Shown one piece after another: positions 6,806 to 14,349 of a DNA stretch of 29,298 nt. Made by a program: the position numbers and the translations under genes. The notes below the pieces were generated by a model. That model did no database searches and was not told the origin of the DNA. It saw nothing but the letters and a program-made list of their open reading frames with translations. The stretch comes from an uncultured Christensenella sp. (GTDB lineage: Bacteria; Bacillota; Clostridia; Christensenellales; UBA3700): NCBI GenBank assembly GCA_910584035.1, contig CAJTZR010000007.1, positions 1 to 29,298 of the forward strand, written 5' to 3'. Numbering within the stretch: the stretch's first letter is position 1; each line of letters opens with the position of its first letter.

Positions 6806-9124
6806 ATGGAATTTGAATTTAAAATAGCAGAAAAAATTGAGGAACTTAAGATTGATGGATTAACTTGTAGAGCAATTGCTAACAAGTTAGGTTTTTATAG
6901 CAATTTTGAGGTTAATGAGATATCCAAAGTGCTAAACGGAATGGTAAAAAAAGGTGTTATTACTGCTAAGGGTAATAAGTTTTTTAAATCTCAAAAGAGC
7001 AATGTTATAAAAGGTGTGTTACGTGGTAATCAAAGGGGTTTTGCTTTTTTAGTTCGTGAGGACGGCGGAGACGATTTGTTTGTTCCGCATAGAAATCTTA
7101 ATAAAGCACAACACGGGGACACAGTGTCTTGCGTTATCGTAAAAGGTGATGAGGCAAAAGTTGTTAGTATTGAAAAACGAGGTTTGTCACGAATTGTTGG
7201 TACTTATCAAAAAAGCAAGAATTATGGTTTTGTGGTTGCGGATAATAGCGATTATTACTCAGATATATTTGTGCCAAGCGGTTGTGATTTAAAGGCGGCA
7301 AATAACACTAAAGTTATTGTTGAGATAACTAAGTATTCAGACCGCAGTCCAGAGGGTAAAATTGTTGAGATTATTGGCAAAGCGGGTGAAAAGCAAAGTG
7401 ATGTGCTTGCAATTTTAAAATCATATGGCTTTTTCAATTACTTTCCAAAAGAGGTTGAGAGAGAGGCTCAAAGTATGCAAGTTGCACCAAGTGGTGATAG
7501 AACTTCTTTTGTGGATATGCTAACTATTTCTATAGACGGCGATGATAGCAAAGATTTAGACGATGCAATCTCTGTTTTTAAATATGATAATTATTATAAG
7601 CTGTATGTGCATATAGCAGATGTTTCGCATTTTGTTAAAAAGAATAGCGTTTTGGATAAGGAAGCTTTTAAGAGATGTACAAGCGTATACTTTCCAGATA
7701 ATGTTTATCCTATGTTGCCTCCTATTTTGAGTAATGGACTTTGTTCCTTGAATGGTGATGAGGAAAGACTAACTTTGACTTGCGAGATGATGATTGGTTT
7801 TGACGGCAATGTTTTGGATAGCAAGCTTAGCAAGAGTATTATTAAAAACGATTACGCTATGACTTATGCAAATGTGCAAAAAATATTGGACGGCGACAAG
7901 GAGTTAATTGAAAAGTATTCCAAAGTTCATAAAATGATTTGTGATGCTTACGATTTGTCTAGGATATTGAATGAAAAACGCCAAAGACGTGGCTGTATTA
8001 ATTTTGAGACTAAAGAGTGTAAGATTATTTTGGATAGTAATGGCGATGTTAAGGATATTAAACCTTATCCTTATTTAATAAGTAATAGCATTATTGAGGA
8101 ATTTATGCTTGTGGCAAATGAGAGCGTTGCAAAATTTATGTGCAGTTTGGAGTTGCCGTTTGTGTATAGAACTCACGAAGAGCCAGACGGCGAAAAAATG
8201 CTAGAGTTTAGAAAGTTTGTAGAGTCTTGCGGATATAGATTGGATAAGGGTAAAATGCACCCAGCAAAATTGCAAAAATTGCTTACGGAACTGGAGGGAA
8301 CGCCAGTTGAAAGTATTATCTCTAAAGTTATGCTTAGAAGTATGAAAAAAGCAAAGTATACTATAGATAATTTAGGACACTTTGGACTTGCTTCGGAATA
8401 TTATTGTCATTTTACTTCACCAATTAGAAGATACCCCGACTTGCAAATTCATAGAGTTATAAAGGGTATGCTTGACGGCAACTTAGGCAATTTGGATAAT
8501 TTGGAAAATTGGTGTGCAGAGGTTGCGGAAACTTCAAGTGAAAGAGAAAGAGCTGCGGAAATGGCTGAGCGTGATATTGACGATTATTACAAAGCGGAAT
8601 ATATGCAAAGGCATATTGGCGATATTTTTGATGGCATTATTAGCGGTGTTACATCTTTTGGCGTGTTTGTAGAGTTGGAAAATACTTGTGAGGGACTTGC
8701 AAGGCTTAACAATCTGCCACGTGATAAATATGAGTTTTTGGAAAACAGATATTTGCTTAAAGGTACTAAGCATAAATACACATTGGGTGACAAGGTCAAA
8801 ATTGAAGTTTTAGCTACTGATATTGAAAATAGAAAGGTTACCTTTAAAATTTTGGATGATTTACAAGAAGAAAGCACGCAAGAGGATATTGAACTTAAAA
8901 AGGATAACTTTGTCAAAGAGGATAAAGGTTCCAAAAACGAATTGAATAGTAAGCCAAAAAATGATTTAAAAGATAATTATAAAAAAGAGTATAATAGCGG
9001 TAACAAACAAAAAAAATCTGATTTTGCAAAATATTCGGAAAGAGGGAATGGAAAAAGCGGTCAGTCAAATAAAAAGGGCAAGCCACATTCGGGTAATAGT
9101 AAAAGTAAAAAGAAAGGCAGATAA
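6806..9124 (+). CDS. rnr: Ribonuclease R
   Basis: A 3'-to-5' exoribonuclease that degrades structured RNA and works with SmpB in trans-translation quality control. The 772 residues read in order as: winged-helix domain (about 1-65), cold-shock domain 1 (68-115, with RGFAFL and DLFVPHRNL), cold-shock domain 2 (130-160, YGFVV), RNB catalytic domain (about 231-560) with the Asp cluster IDGDDSKDLDDA (243-254) and the HFTSPIRRYPDLQIHR signature, S1 domain (about 605-690, FDGIISGVTSFGVFVEL) and a Lys/Ser/Gly-rich basic tail. A GTG at 6797 is in frame, but it lies 1 nt after GGGAG; ATG 6806 at 10 nt is far better. It sits 12 nt before smpB, so they are co-transcribed. A decayed copy of codons 51-95 lies at 21177-21305. 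Confidence 0.96.
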   Translation: MEFEFKIAEKIEELKIDGLTCRAIANKLGFYSNFEVNEISKVLNGMVKKGVITAKGNKFFKSQKSNVIKGVLRGNQRGFAFLVREDGGDDLFVPHRNLNKAQHGDTVSCVIVKGDEAKVVSIEKRGLSRIVGTYQKSKNYGFVVADNSDYYSDIFVPSGCDLKAANNTKVIVEITKYSDRSPEGKIVEIIGKAGEKQSDVLAILKSYGFFNYFPKEVEREAQSMQVAPSGDRTSFVDMLTISIDGDDSKDLDDAISVFKYDNYYKLYVHIADVSHFVKKNSVLDKEAFKRCTSVYFPDNVYPMLPPILSNGLCSLNGDEERLTLTCEMMIGFDGNVLDSKLSKSIIKNDYAMTYANVQKILDGDKELIEKYSKVHKMICDAYDLSRILNEKRQRRGCINFETKECKIILDSNGDVKDIKPYPYLISNSIIEEFMLVANESVAKFMCSLELPFVYRTHEEPDGEKMLEFRKFVESCGYRLDKGKMHPAKLQKLLTELEGTPVESIISKVMLRSMKKAKYTIDNLGHFGLASEYYCHFTSPIRRYPDLQIHRVIKGMLDGNLGNLDNLENWCAEVAETSSERERAAEMAERDIDDYYKAEYMQRHIGDIFDGIISGVTSFGVFVELENTCEGLARLNNLPRDKYEFLENRYLLKGTKHKYTLGDKVKIEVLATDIENRKVTFKILDDLQEESTQEDIELKKDNFVKEDKGSKNELNSKPKNDLKDNYKKEYNSGNKQKKSDFAKYSERGNGKSGQSNKKGKPHSGNSKSKKKGR

Positions 9125-9136
9125 TAGAGGTGTTAT

Positions 9137-9595
9137 ATGAGTAATATCAAAATAGTTGCGACTAATAAAAAAGCGTATCACGATTATTTTATTGAGGACA
9201 CTTTGGAAGCGGGTATTGTGCTTGTTGGCAGTGAGGTAAAGTCTATAAGACTTGGGGCTGTAAATATGAAAGATACTTATTGCATAATAAGAGGTGACGA
9301 GATAGAGTTAATCAATATGCATATTTCGCCTTATGAAAAGGGTAGCTATTTTAATGTGGATAGCAGACGTGCTAGAAAATTATTACTTAAAAAGGCAGAA
9401 ATCAATAAGTTGCGTGGCAAGGTGGAACAAAAAGGTTTTACCCTTGTGCCTACTAAACTATATTTTAAACAAGGCTTGGTTAAAGTTGAGGTGGGTGTTG
9501 CAAAAGGTAAGGAATTGCACGACAAAAGGCAAGCGTTGCAAGATAAACAACTAGCAAGGCAACTTGAGCGAGATTTAAAAAATTACAATAGATAA
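9137..9595 (+). CDS. smpB: tmRNA-binding protein SmpB
   Basis: It binds tmRNA and brings it to stalled ribosomes for trans-translation. The 152 residues show the family features: VGSEVKSIRLGAVNMKD near residue 30, INMHISPYE, RRARKLLLKKAEI, KGFTLVPTKLYFKQGLVKVEVGVAKGK, and the DKRQALQDKQLARQLERDLK tail, which is basic and folds in the decoding centre. The start has AGAGG (9126-9130) 6 nt upstream and lies 12 nt after rnr, forming an rnr-smpB operon. In many Firmicutes ssrA follows directly; no tmRNA-like sequence is visible in the 176 nt before the next gene. Confidence 0.96.
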   Translation: MSNIKIVATNKKAYHDYFIEDTLEAGIVLVGSEVKSIRLGAVNMKDTYCIIRGDEIELINMHISPYEKGSYFNVDSRRARKLLLKKAEINKLRGKVEQKGFTLVPTKLYFKQGLVKVEVGVAKGKELHDKRQALQDKQLARQLERDLKNYNR

Positions 9596-9629
9596 TTTGT
9601 TATAAAATTTACTTTTTTAACGAAAAATA

Positions 9630-9658
9630 TTGAAAAATATTATTTTTTAAGATATAAT
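9630..9658 (+). promoter_or_regulatory. Sigma-A-type promoter of the lipoprotein-metY-metA unit
   Basis: TTGAAA (9630-9635), 17-bp spacer, TATAAT (9653-9658). It gives a leader of about 105 nt. In that leader AAATTAAATT (9693-9702) pairs with AATTTAATTT (9745-9754) around ATTG/CAAT and GCTA/TAGC. This stem is very AT-rich and matches no riboswitch I know; in particular no S-box is present. Confidence 0.75.
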
Positions 9659-9771
9659 GATAAATATATATATAATTTTTAGGATAAGAAAAAAATTAAA
9701 TTAAAAAATTGTAGTAGCTAATATTTTGAGTAGCAATCAAAAAAAATTTAATTTAAAAACGAGGTGCAATA

Positions 9772-10451
9772 ATGATAAAAAAGAAAAGAGTGATGTTATT
9801 GGGTATTGTATCCATATTAATTATTGCATTGAGTGTGTTTTTGTCTGGGTGTAGTATATTTAATGATGAAACATATTTTGGAATTCCTACTGCTATTATG
9901 AATTGTCAGATGGAAATGTAGATAAAGAAAAGGAAGACTTTAAGCTTTACGTTGGTGAAACTATCATAGGTAAGCATATAAAATATAATGGTATACATTA
10001 TGACGTTACTCAAGATGAAGATGGTTTTATTTATATTACACTTGATGTGGATTATACTGTATATAAACATAAAGTTATTTATTTTTATGAAACGGGATTG
10101 TTAGAAGTAGGTTTTCCTGAAGTATTGGTATTTAAACAAAAAAATAAAAAGAAAATTGAAAATTATGGAATTCCTAAAGGTACATACAATTTAGTGCAAG
10201 AAGAGTTACTAGAAAATAACGAAATATTAACGGAACTTGTAGTAGATGATGGTGTAGAGTTTGGAGAAAATAAATATATCTTTAGTCAAGCTGAAGATGG
10301 AAAAATTTATATATCTACTAATGAAACAATGAACGACAAAAAGCAAATAATTTATTTTTATGAAGAGAAATTGTTGCAAGTTAGATGGAATGAGAATATA
10401 ATTTTGCAATTTAAGCAAGAAGAAATAAAAGATGAAATTAATAAAGAATAA
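9772..10451 (+). pseudogene. Lipoprotein with two internal repeats, broken by a one-base deletion
   Basis: ATG 9772 (GAGG at 9761-9764) opens a frame with a lipoprotein signal: MIKKKR, a hydrophobic helix and lipobox LSGC. It stops at 9921. A second frame, open from 9870 to 10451, carries the rest: two copies of a module of about 80 residues ending in (K/Q)(V/I)IYFYE..LL.V....(V/I)L.FK. Adding one G near 9891-9893 joins the two as GIPTG-YYELSDG, matching YGIPKG-TYNLV at the start of the second module, and gives exactly 226 codons. The downstream part could also start at TTG 9903, but there is no ribosome site. Function unknown; the membrane-anchored outside location is inferred. It could be a real mutation, an assembly error or phase variation. 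Confidence 0.75.
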
Positions 10452-10482
10452 TATTAAAATATAAAGATATAAGGAGTGCATT

Positions 10483-11754
10483 ATGGATATACAGACTAAA
10501 TGTGTGCAAGCTGGATACGAGCCAAAAAATGGTGAACCAAGGGTTTTGCCACTTTATCAATCAACAACTTATGTGTACGATACTCCAGAGCAACTTGCAA
10601 AGTTGTTTGACTTAAGTGAGGACGGACATATTTATACAAGAATTAGTAACCCAACAGTTGCTGCTTTTGAGGCAAAAGTAAATGCTTTAGAGGGTGGTGT
10701 TGGAGCAGTTGCTTGCTCTAGCGGACTTGCTGCGGAAACTTTGGCAATACTTAATGTTTGTTTTGCGGGTGATAATATTGTCAGCTTGGCTACTATTTAT
10801 GGTGGTTCATTTAATTTGTTTAATGTTACACTAAGAAAGTATGGTATTGATACAAGATTTGTATCACCAAAGGCAAGTTATGAGGAAATTGCAAAAGTTA
10901 TAGACGATAAAACAAAAATCATTTATTGTGAAACACTTGCAAACCCTAATATGAATATTGCTAATTTTGAGCTACTTGCAAAAATTGCTAATGATTATGG
11001 TATTTTGTTTGTAGTTGACAATACTTTAGCAACTCCAATTATTTGTAGGCCTATTGAACACGGAGCAAATGTAGTAGTACATTCCACTACAAAGTATCTT
11101 GACGGACACGCAAGTTGTGTTGGCGGTATTATTGTAGATGGTGGCAACTTTAATTTTAAAGATAATCCAAGGTACCCAGAGTTTAACACTCCAGACGAAA
11201 GTTATCACGGCTTGGTATATACAAGTGTTGCACCAGCTTGCTTTAGCACAAAAGCTAGGGTGCAAATGATGAGGGATTTGGGTAGCTGTATGAGTCCGTT
11301 CAATGCATATCTTACAAATTTAGGGTCAGAAACTTTGCACTTGCGTATGAAACAACATAGTGATAATGCATTGCTTTGTGCAAGAGCGTTAAGTGAAAAT
11401 CCAAAAATTGAATGGGTAAAATATAGCGGTTTGGAAAATGACGAAAATTATGACCTTGCTCAAAAGTATTTTAGCGGTGGCTTAAACTCTGGTATGGTTG
11501 TATTTGGAATTAAAGGTGATAGAGAACAAGTTTGCACTTTTATGAAAGCGTTAAAACTTGTAAAAATAGTTACTCACATTGCGGATGCTAGAACTTGCGT
11601 ATTGCACCCAGCAACTACTACTCACAGACAATTATCCAGTGAGGAACTTGTTGCGTGCGGTATTAGCGAAAATTTAGTAAGACTTTCAGTGGGTATTGAA
11701 AATCCTTACGACATTATTAGCGATTTAGAGCAAGCATTACAAGCAATTTATTAA
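10483..11754 (+). CDS. metY: O-acetylhomoserine sulfhydrylase
   Basis: A PLP enzyme that makes homocysteine from O-acetylhomoserine and sulfide (direct sulfhydrylation). The 423 residues include QSTTYVYDT, TRISNPT, SSGLAAE, FVVDNT (Asp 179 contacts the PLP ring) and STTKYLDGH, where K204 is the Schiff-base lysine; TRFV and the C-terminal ENLVRLSVGIE are also typical. The length fits the OAH-sulfhydrylase group (about 420-430) rather than cystathionine gamma-synthase (about 380). GGAG (10472-10475) precedes the ATG by 7 nt. It follows the broken lipoprotein gene by 31 nt and precedes metA by 41 nt without terminators, so all three probably share the promoter at 9630. Confidence 0.93.
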   Translation: MDIQTKCVQAGYEPKNGEPRVLPLYQSTTYVYDTPEQLAKLFDLSEDGHIYTRISNPTVAAFEAKVNALEGGVGAVACSSGLAAETLAILNVCFAGDNIVSLATIYGGSFNLFNVTLRKYGIDTRFVSPKASYEEIAKVIDDKTKIIYCETLANPNMNIANFELLAKIANDYGILFVVDNTLATPIICRPIEHGANVVVHSTTKYLDGHASCVGGIIVDGGNFNFKDNPRYPEFNTPDESYHGLVYTSVAPACFSTKARVQMMRDLGSCMSPFNAYLTNLGSETLHLRMKQHSDNALLCARALSENPKIEWVKYSGLENDENYDLAQKYFSGGLNSGMVVFGIKGDREQVCTFMKALKLVKIVTHIADARTCVLHPATTTHRQLSSEELVACGISENLVRLSVGIENPYDIISDLEQALQAIY

Positions 11755-11795
11755 TTATACAATTTGACAAGAATTTGTAAAAAGGAGATGAGATT

Positions 11796-12698
11796 ATGCC
11801 AATAATTATACCAAAAGCATTACCCGCTTTTAGCATATTACAAGACGAAAATGTATTTGTAATGCCAAAGGTTAGGGCGGAAACACAAGATATCAGACCT
11901 ATTGAAATTGCAATAGTCAATCTAATGCCTACAAAGATAGAAACTGAAACTCAACTAATGCGACTTTTGGGTAATTCCTCTTTGCAAGTAAATGTTACTT
12001 TGATAAAAATGGGTAGTTACGAAAGCAAAAATACAAGTGCTGAACATTTGGACAAGTTTTATCAAACATTTGACGAAATCAAGGGTAAAAAGTTTGACGG
12101 AATGATAATCACTGGAGCACCAGTGGAAACTTTGCCATTTGAGCAAGTAATGTATTGGGAAGAACTTACTCAAATAATGGACTATGCCGATAAAAATGTA
12201 ACTTCTACAATTTTCATTTGCTGGGGGGCACAAGCTGGGCTTAACTATTACTATGGTATTGGAAAGCCATTGTTACCTAAAAAAATGTTTGGCATTTATC
12301 CTAATAAAGCTGTTGCCAAGTTTGATAAACTACTTAAAGGTATGGACGATACTTTTTATATACCTATGAGCAGACATTCCACTATAGACGAGGAGGCAGT
12401 GTTAGCTAATGAAAATTTGCAAGTACTTGCACAATCAAAAGAGGGTGGCATTAGTATTATCAAAAGTATTGATGATAAAAAGTTTTTCTTTATGGGACAT
12501 AGTGAATATGATAGGGATACTTTAAAAACAGAGTATTTGCGTGACCTAGCAAAAGGTGATAAGATTGACCCACCAATTAATTATTTTGTAAATGGTGATA
12601 TAGATAATATCAATGTAAACTGGCGTAGTACTGCTAATTTGTTATACTATAATTGGTTGAATTATTATGTATATCAAGTAACACCATATCAAATTTGA
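11796..12698 (+). CDS. metA: Homoserine O-acetyltransferase (MetA family)
   Basis: It activates homoserine by acylation, the first committed step of methionine synthesis. The 300 residues match the MetA length and carry the catalytic Cys142 in ICWGAQAGL and the pair His235/Glu237 in MGHSEYD at canonical positions. Residue 111, in GAPVE, is Glu. In MetA studies Glu here favours acetyl-CoA, while the Gly of the E. coli enzyme favours succinyl-CoA. The neighbouring O-acetylhomoserine sulfhydrylase agrees with acetyl transfer. GGAG (11782-11785) lies 10 nt before the ATG. The gene follows metY by 41 nt. I see no clear terminator downstream. Confidence 0.93.
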   Translation: MPIIIPKALPAFSILQDENVFVMPKVRAETQDIRPIEIAIVNLMPTKIETETQLMRLLGNSSLQVNVTLIKMGSYESKNTSAEHLDKFYQTFDEIKGKKFDGMIITGAPVETLPFEQVMYWEELTQIMDYADKNVTSTIFICWGAQAGLNYYYGIGKPLLPKKMFGIYPNKAVAKFDKLLKGMDDTFYIPMSRHSTIDEEAVLANENLQVLAQSKEGGISIIKSIDDKKFFFMGHSEYDRDTLKTEYLRDLAKGDKIDPPINYFVNGDIDNINVNWRSTANLLYYNWLNYYVYQVTPYQI

Positions 12699-12924
12699 TA
12701 TTTTATTAAAGCATAACTTATTTGATTTTAACAAAATATTTATAGTTTTAAGGACTTTATTTTTTGTCATATTTAGATTTTGTGTAAATAAATTAAAGTT
12801 AGTTTAAATTGAAAAAGTTATTGCTTTGTTGAAAAATATTCTTTATGGGTACTTAAAAATATTACGTTATTGTTAATATTCTTTAGGTAATGTCATAAAA
12901 AATAAATTATATATTTCATTTTAT

Positions 12925-12954
12925 TTGTATTAATTTAGTAGTTTTATGTATACT
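12925..12954 (+). promoter_or_regulatory. Possible promoter overlapping the VanW-family start
   Basis: TTGTAT (12925-12930), 18-bp spacer, TATACT (12949-12954). It overlaps the ATG at 12946. If it is real, the transcript would start near 12961 and translation would have to begin at or after the ATG at 12961, which is followed by GAGGA. Confidence 0.4.
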
Positions 12955-13821
12955 AAATGTATGCGAGGAATTAGTTTTGAAAATAAAAAATTAATCGGTA
13001 TTAATAAGCTGTTTTTGCTTTTAGTACCGATTTTTTGCATATTATTGGCAATTTTTACCATAAATTACAATACAATAAATTGTGTTATTGCGAATGATAG
13101 TTTAGTTTACAATACAACAACTTGTAACTCAAATGATAGCGAGGTTATATCCTCATTTACTACAGATTACAGCCATAGCACTCCCGATAGAAAGCATAAT
13201 ATTAGGTTAGCATTAAAAAGCTTAAATGGTGTTGTGGTTAAATCGGGTATGGAATTTTCTTTTAACAAAGTTGTTGGCAAACGTACAGAGGAAAGAGGTT
13301 ATAAAAAGGCGTTAGTTATATTTAAAGGTAGCTATGTAGAGGGGGTAGGTGGCGGAGTATGCCAAGTATCTTCTACATTATATAATGCGTGGTTGCTTGC
13401 TGGTTTAGATACTGTGTCAGTTAAGGCTCATACTTTGCCGTCATCTTATGTCGAATTGTCAAGAGATGCTACCGTAAGTGAGTATATTGATATGGTCTTG
13501 TTAAATCCATTGGAAAGTGATGTTAAAATACAAACTAGCTATGATGAAAACAATATCACTATAAATATTTTGGGACAAAAGCGAGAGTGTGAGTATAGCC
13601 TAAAGTCAGAGACCATTGAGGTACTGCCATTTAATGAGGACATTATAGAATTGGACGAAGTGGGCGAAGATGAGTATTTTATTGGAAAAGTTGGGTACAA
13701 GTCACGTTTAATAATTACTATTACCAAAGGCGGTCGAGTTGTTGCAAAACGAGTGTTGAGAAATGACTATTATATTCCACAAAATAGTGTAAAAATATTG
13801 CGAAAATCGGTAGTAAATTGA
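12946..13821 (+). CDS. VanW-family protein, membrane-anchored
   Basis: A short cytoplasmic N-terminus is followed by one hydrophobic helix (about residues 20-39), then an extracellular part. The VanW domain is clear: FTTDYSHSTPDRKHNI, MEFSFNKVVGKRTEERGYKKA, GGGVCQVSSTLYNA and the H....SSYVELSRDATV stretch. The C-terminal 75 residues look like a small beta domain. VanW proteins were first found beside vancomycin-resistance genes, but most, like this one, have no such neighbours and their biochemical role is unknown; a cell-wall role is only inferred. The start is unsure: neither ATG 12946 nor ATG 12961 has a good upstream ribosome site. It stands alone between metA and a repeat cluster. Confidence 0.85.
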   Translation: MYTKCMRGISFENKKLIGINKLFLLLVPIFCILLAIFTINYNTINCVIANDSLVYNTTTCNSNDSEVISSFTTDYSHSTPDRKHNIRLALKSLNGVVVKSGMEFSFNKVVGKRTEERGYKKALVIFKGSYVEGVGGGVCQVSSTLYNAWLLAGLDTVSVKAHTLPSSYVELSRDATVSEYIDMVLLNPLESDVKIQTSYDENNITINILGQKRECEYSLKSETIEVLPFNEDIIELDEVGEDEYFIGKVGYKSRLIITITKGGRVVAKRVLRNDYYIPQNSVKILRKSVVN

Positions 13822-13909
13822 TTTTTATCTTTTGGAAAGTTGCTTTTTAATTGATAAAACTAATACAATATTTGTAACAATTTTGACATTTGCACATATT
13901 ATAAACTTT

Positions 13910-14045
13910 GAGAAGCAAATTTTAAGCCCGCTTAAAATTTTGTATTGCGAGTGCAATACTGCTTGCTGACGCAAGTACTTCTCGTTTGAATTAACATCAG
14001 CTACTGTCAAATGACACTACGTGTCGCTTGACGACCGCTTTAGAT
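13910..14045 (-). repeat. Dispersed structured repeat, locus 2, divergent unit with cloverleaf
   Basis: This is the second inverted unit of the family at 2411-2783. It has lost the TTATCGG hairpin block but keeps GACAC-GTA-GTGTC and the following TTTGACA stretch. Its cloverleaf spans 13910-13983: outer GAGAAG/CTTCTC (13910-13915/13978-13983) around three perfect hairpins, AAATTTTAAG/CTTAAAATTT (13917-13926/13931-13940), GTATTGC/GCAATAC (13942-13948/13953-13959) and CTTGC/GCAAG (13962-13966/13971-13975), all with 4-nt loops. The sequence differs almost everywhere from the other copies while the fold is the same. Confidence 0.75.
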
Positions 14046-14231
14046 AATATAAATTATGTGTCGTTAAATTTGAGAAAGCTCAAATTTAAATAAAAGCTAA
14101 CGCTTTTTGCTTGACAAATCAAGCCGACACTATTTGAATTAACAATTGCTGATGTCAAATGCCACTACGTGTCGCTTATCGGGGGCTCACAAAATAATTT
14201 TTTTGTGAGGTGTATGGATAGCTTCCGATAA
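14046..14231 (-). repeat. Dispersed structured repeat, locus 2, full unit
   Basis: This is a full unit in inverse orientation to locus 1. On the plus strand TTATCGG (14176-14182) pairs with CCGATAA (14225-14231) around CTCACAAAA/TTTTGTGAG (14186-14194/14201-14209). The cloverleaf spans 14058-14130: outer GTGTCG/CGACAC (14058-14063/14125-14130), AAATTTGAG/CTCAAATTT (14066-14074/14079-14087), AAAAGC/GCTTTT (14092-14097/14102-14107) and GCTTGA/TCAAGC (14109-14114/14119-14124), each with a 4-nt loop. It lies between the VanW gene and the phosphoglucomutase promoter. Confidence 0.82.
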
Positions 14232-14289
14232 TGTAAAATTGAAAGCAAAAAGCTTATGATTAAATTTGCTTTACAGAGTTTTTAGTATA

Positions 14290-14318
14290 TTGACAAATTT
14301 AATAATTTGTAGTATAAT
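14290..14318 (+). promoter_or_regulatory. Perfect-consensus promoter of the phosphoglucomutase gene
   Basis: TTGACA (14290-14295), 17-bp spacer, TATAAT (14313-14318). The transcript should start near 14325, so the in-frame codons before that are not translated. Confidence 0.9.
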
Positions 14319-14349
14319 TTCTTTTGTATTAAAAAGCAAGAGGTGTGTT

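Noticed and set aside
9659..9771. SAM (S-box) or other methionine riboswitch
   Set aside because: The leader has AT-rich stems only; no S-box core motifs or terminator were found.
14266..14349. N-terminal extension of the phosphoglucomutase frame
   Set aside because: A perfect TTGACA-17-TATAAT promoter lies inside it, and ATG 14350 has a good ribosome site.
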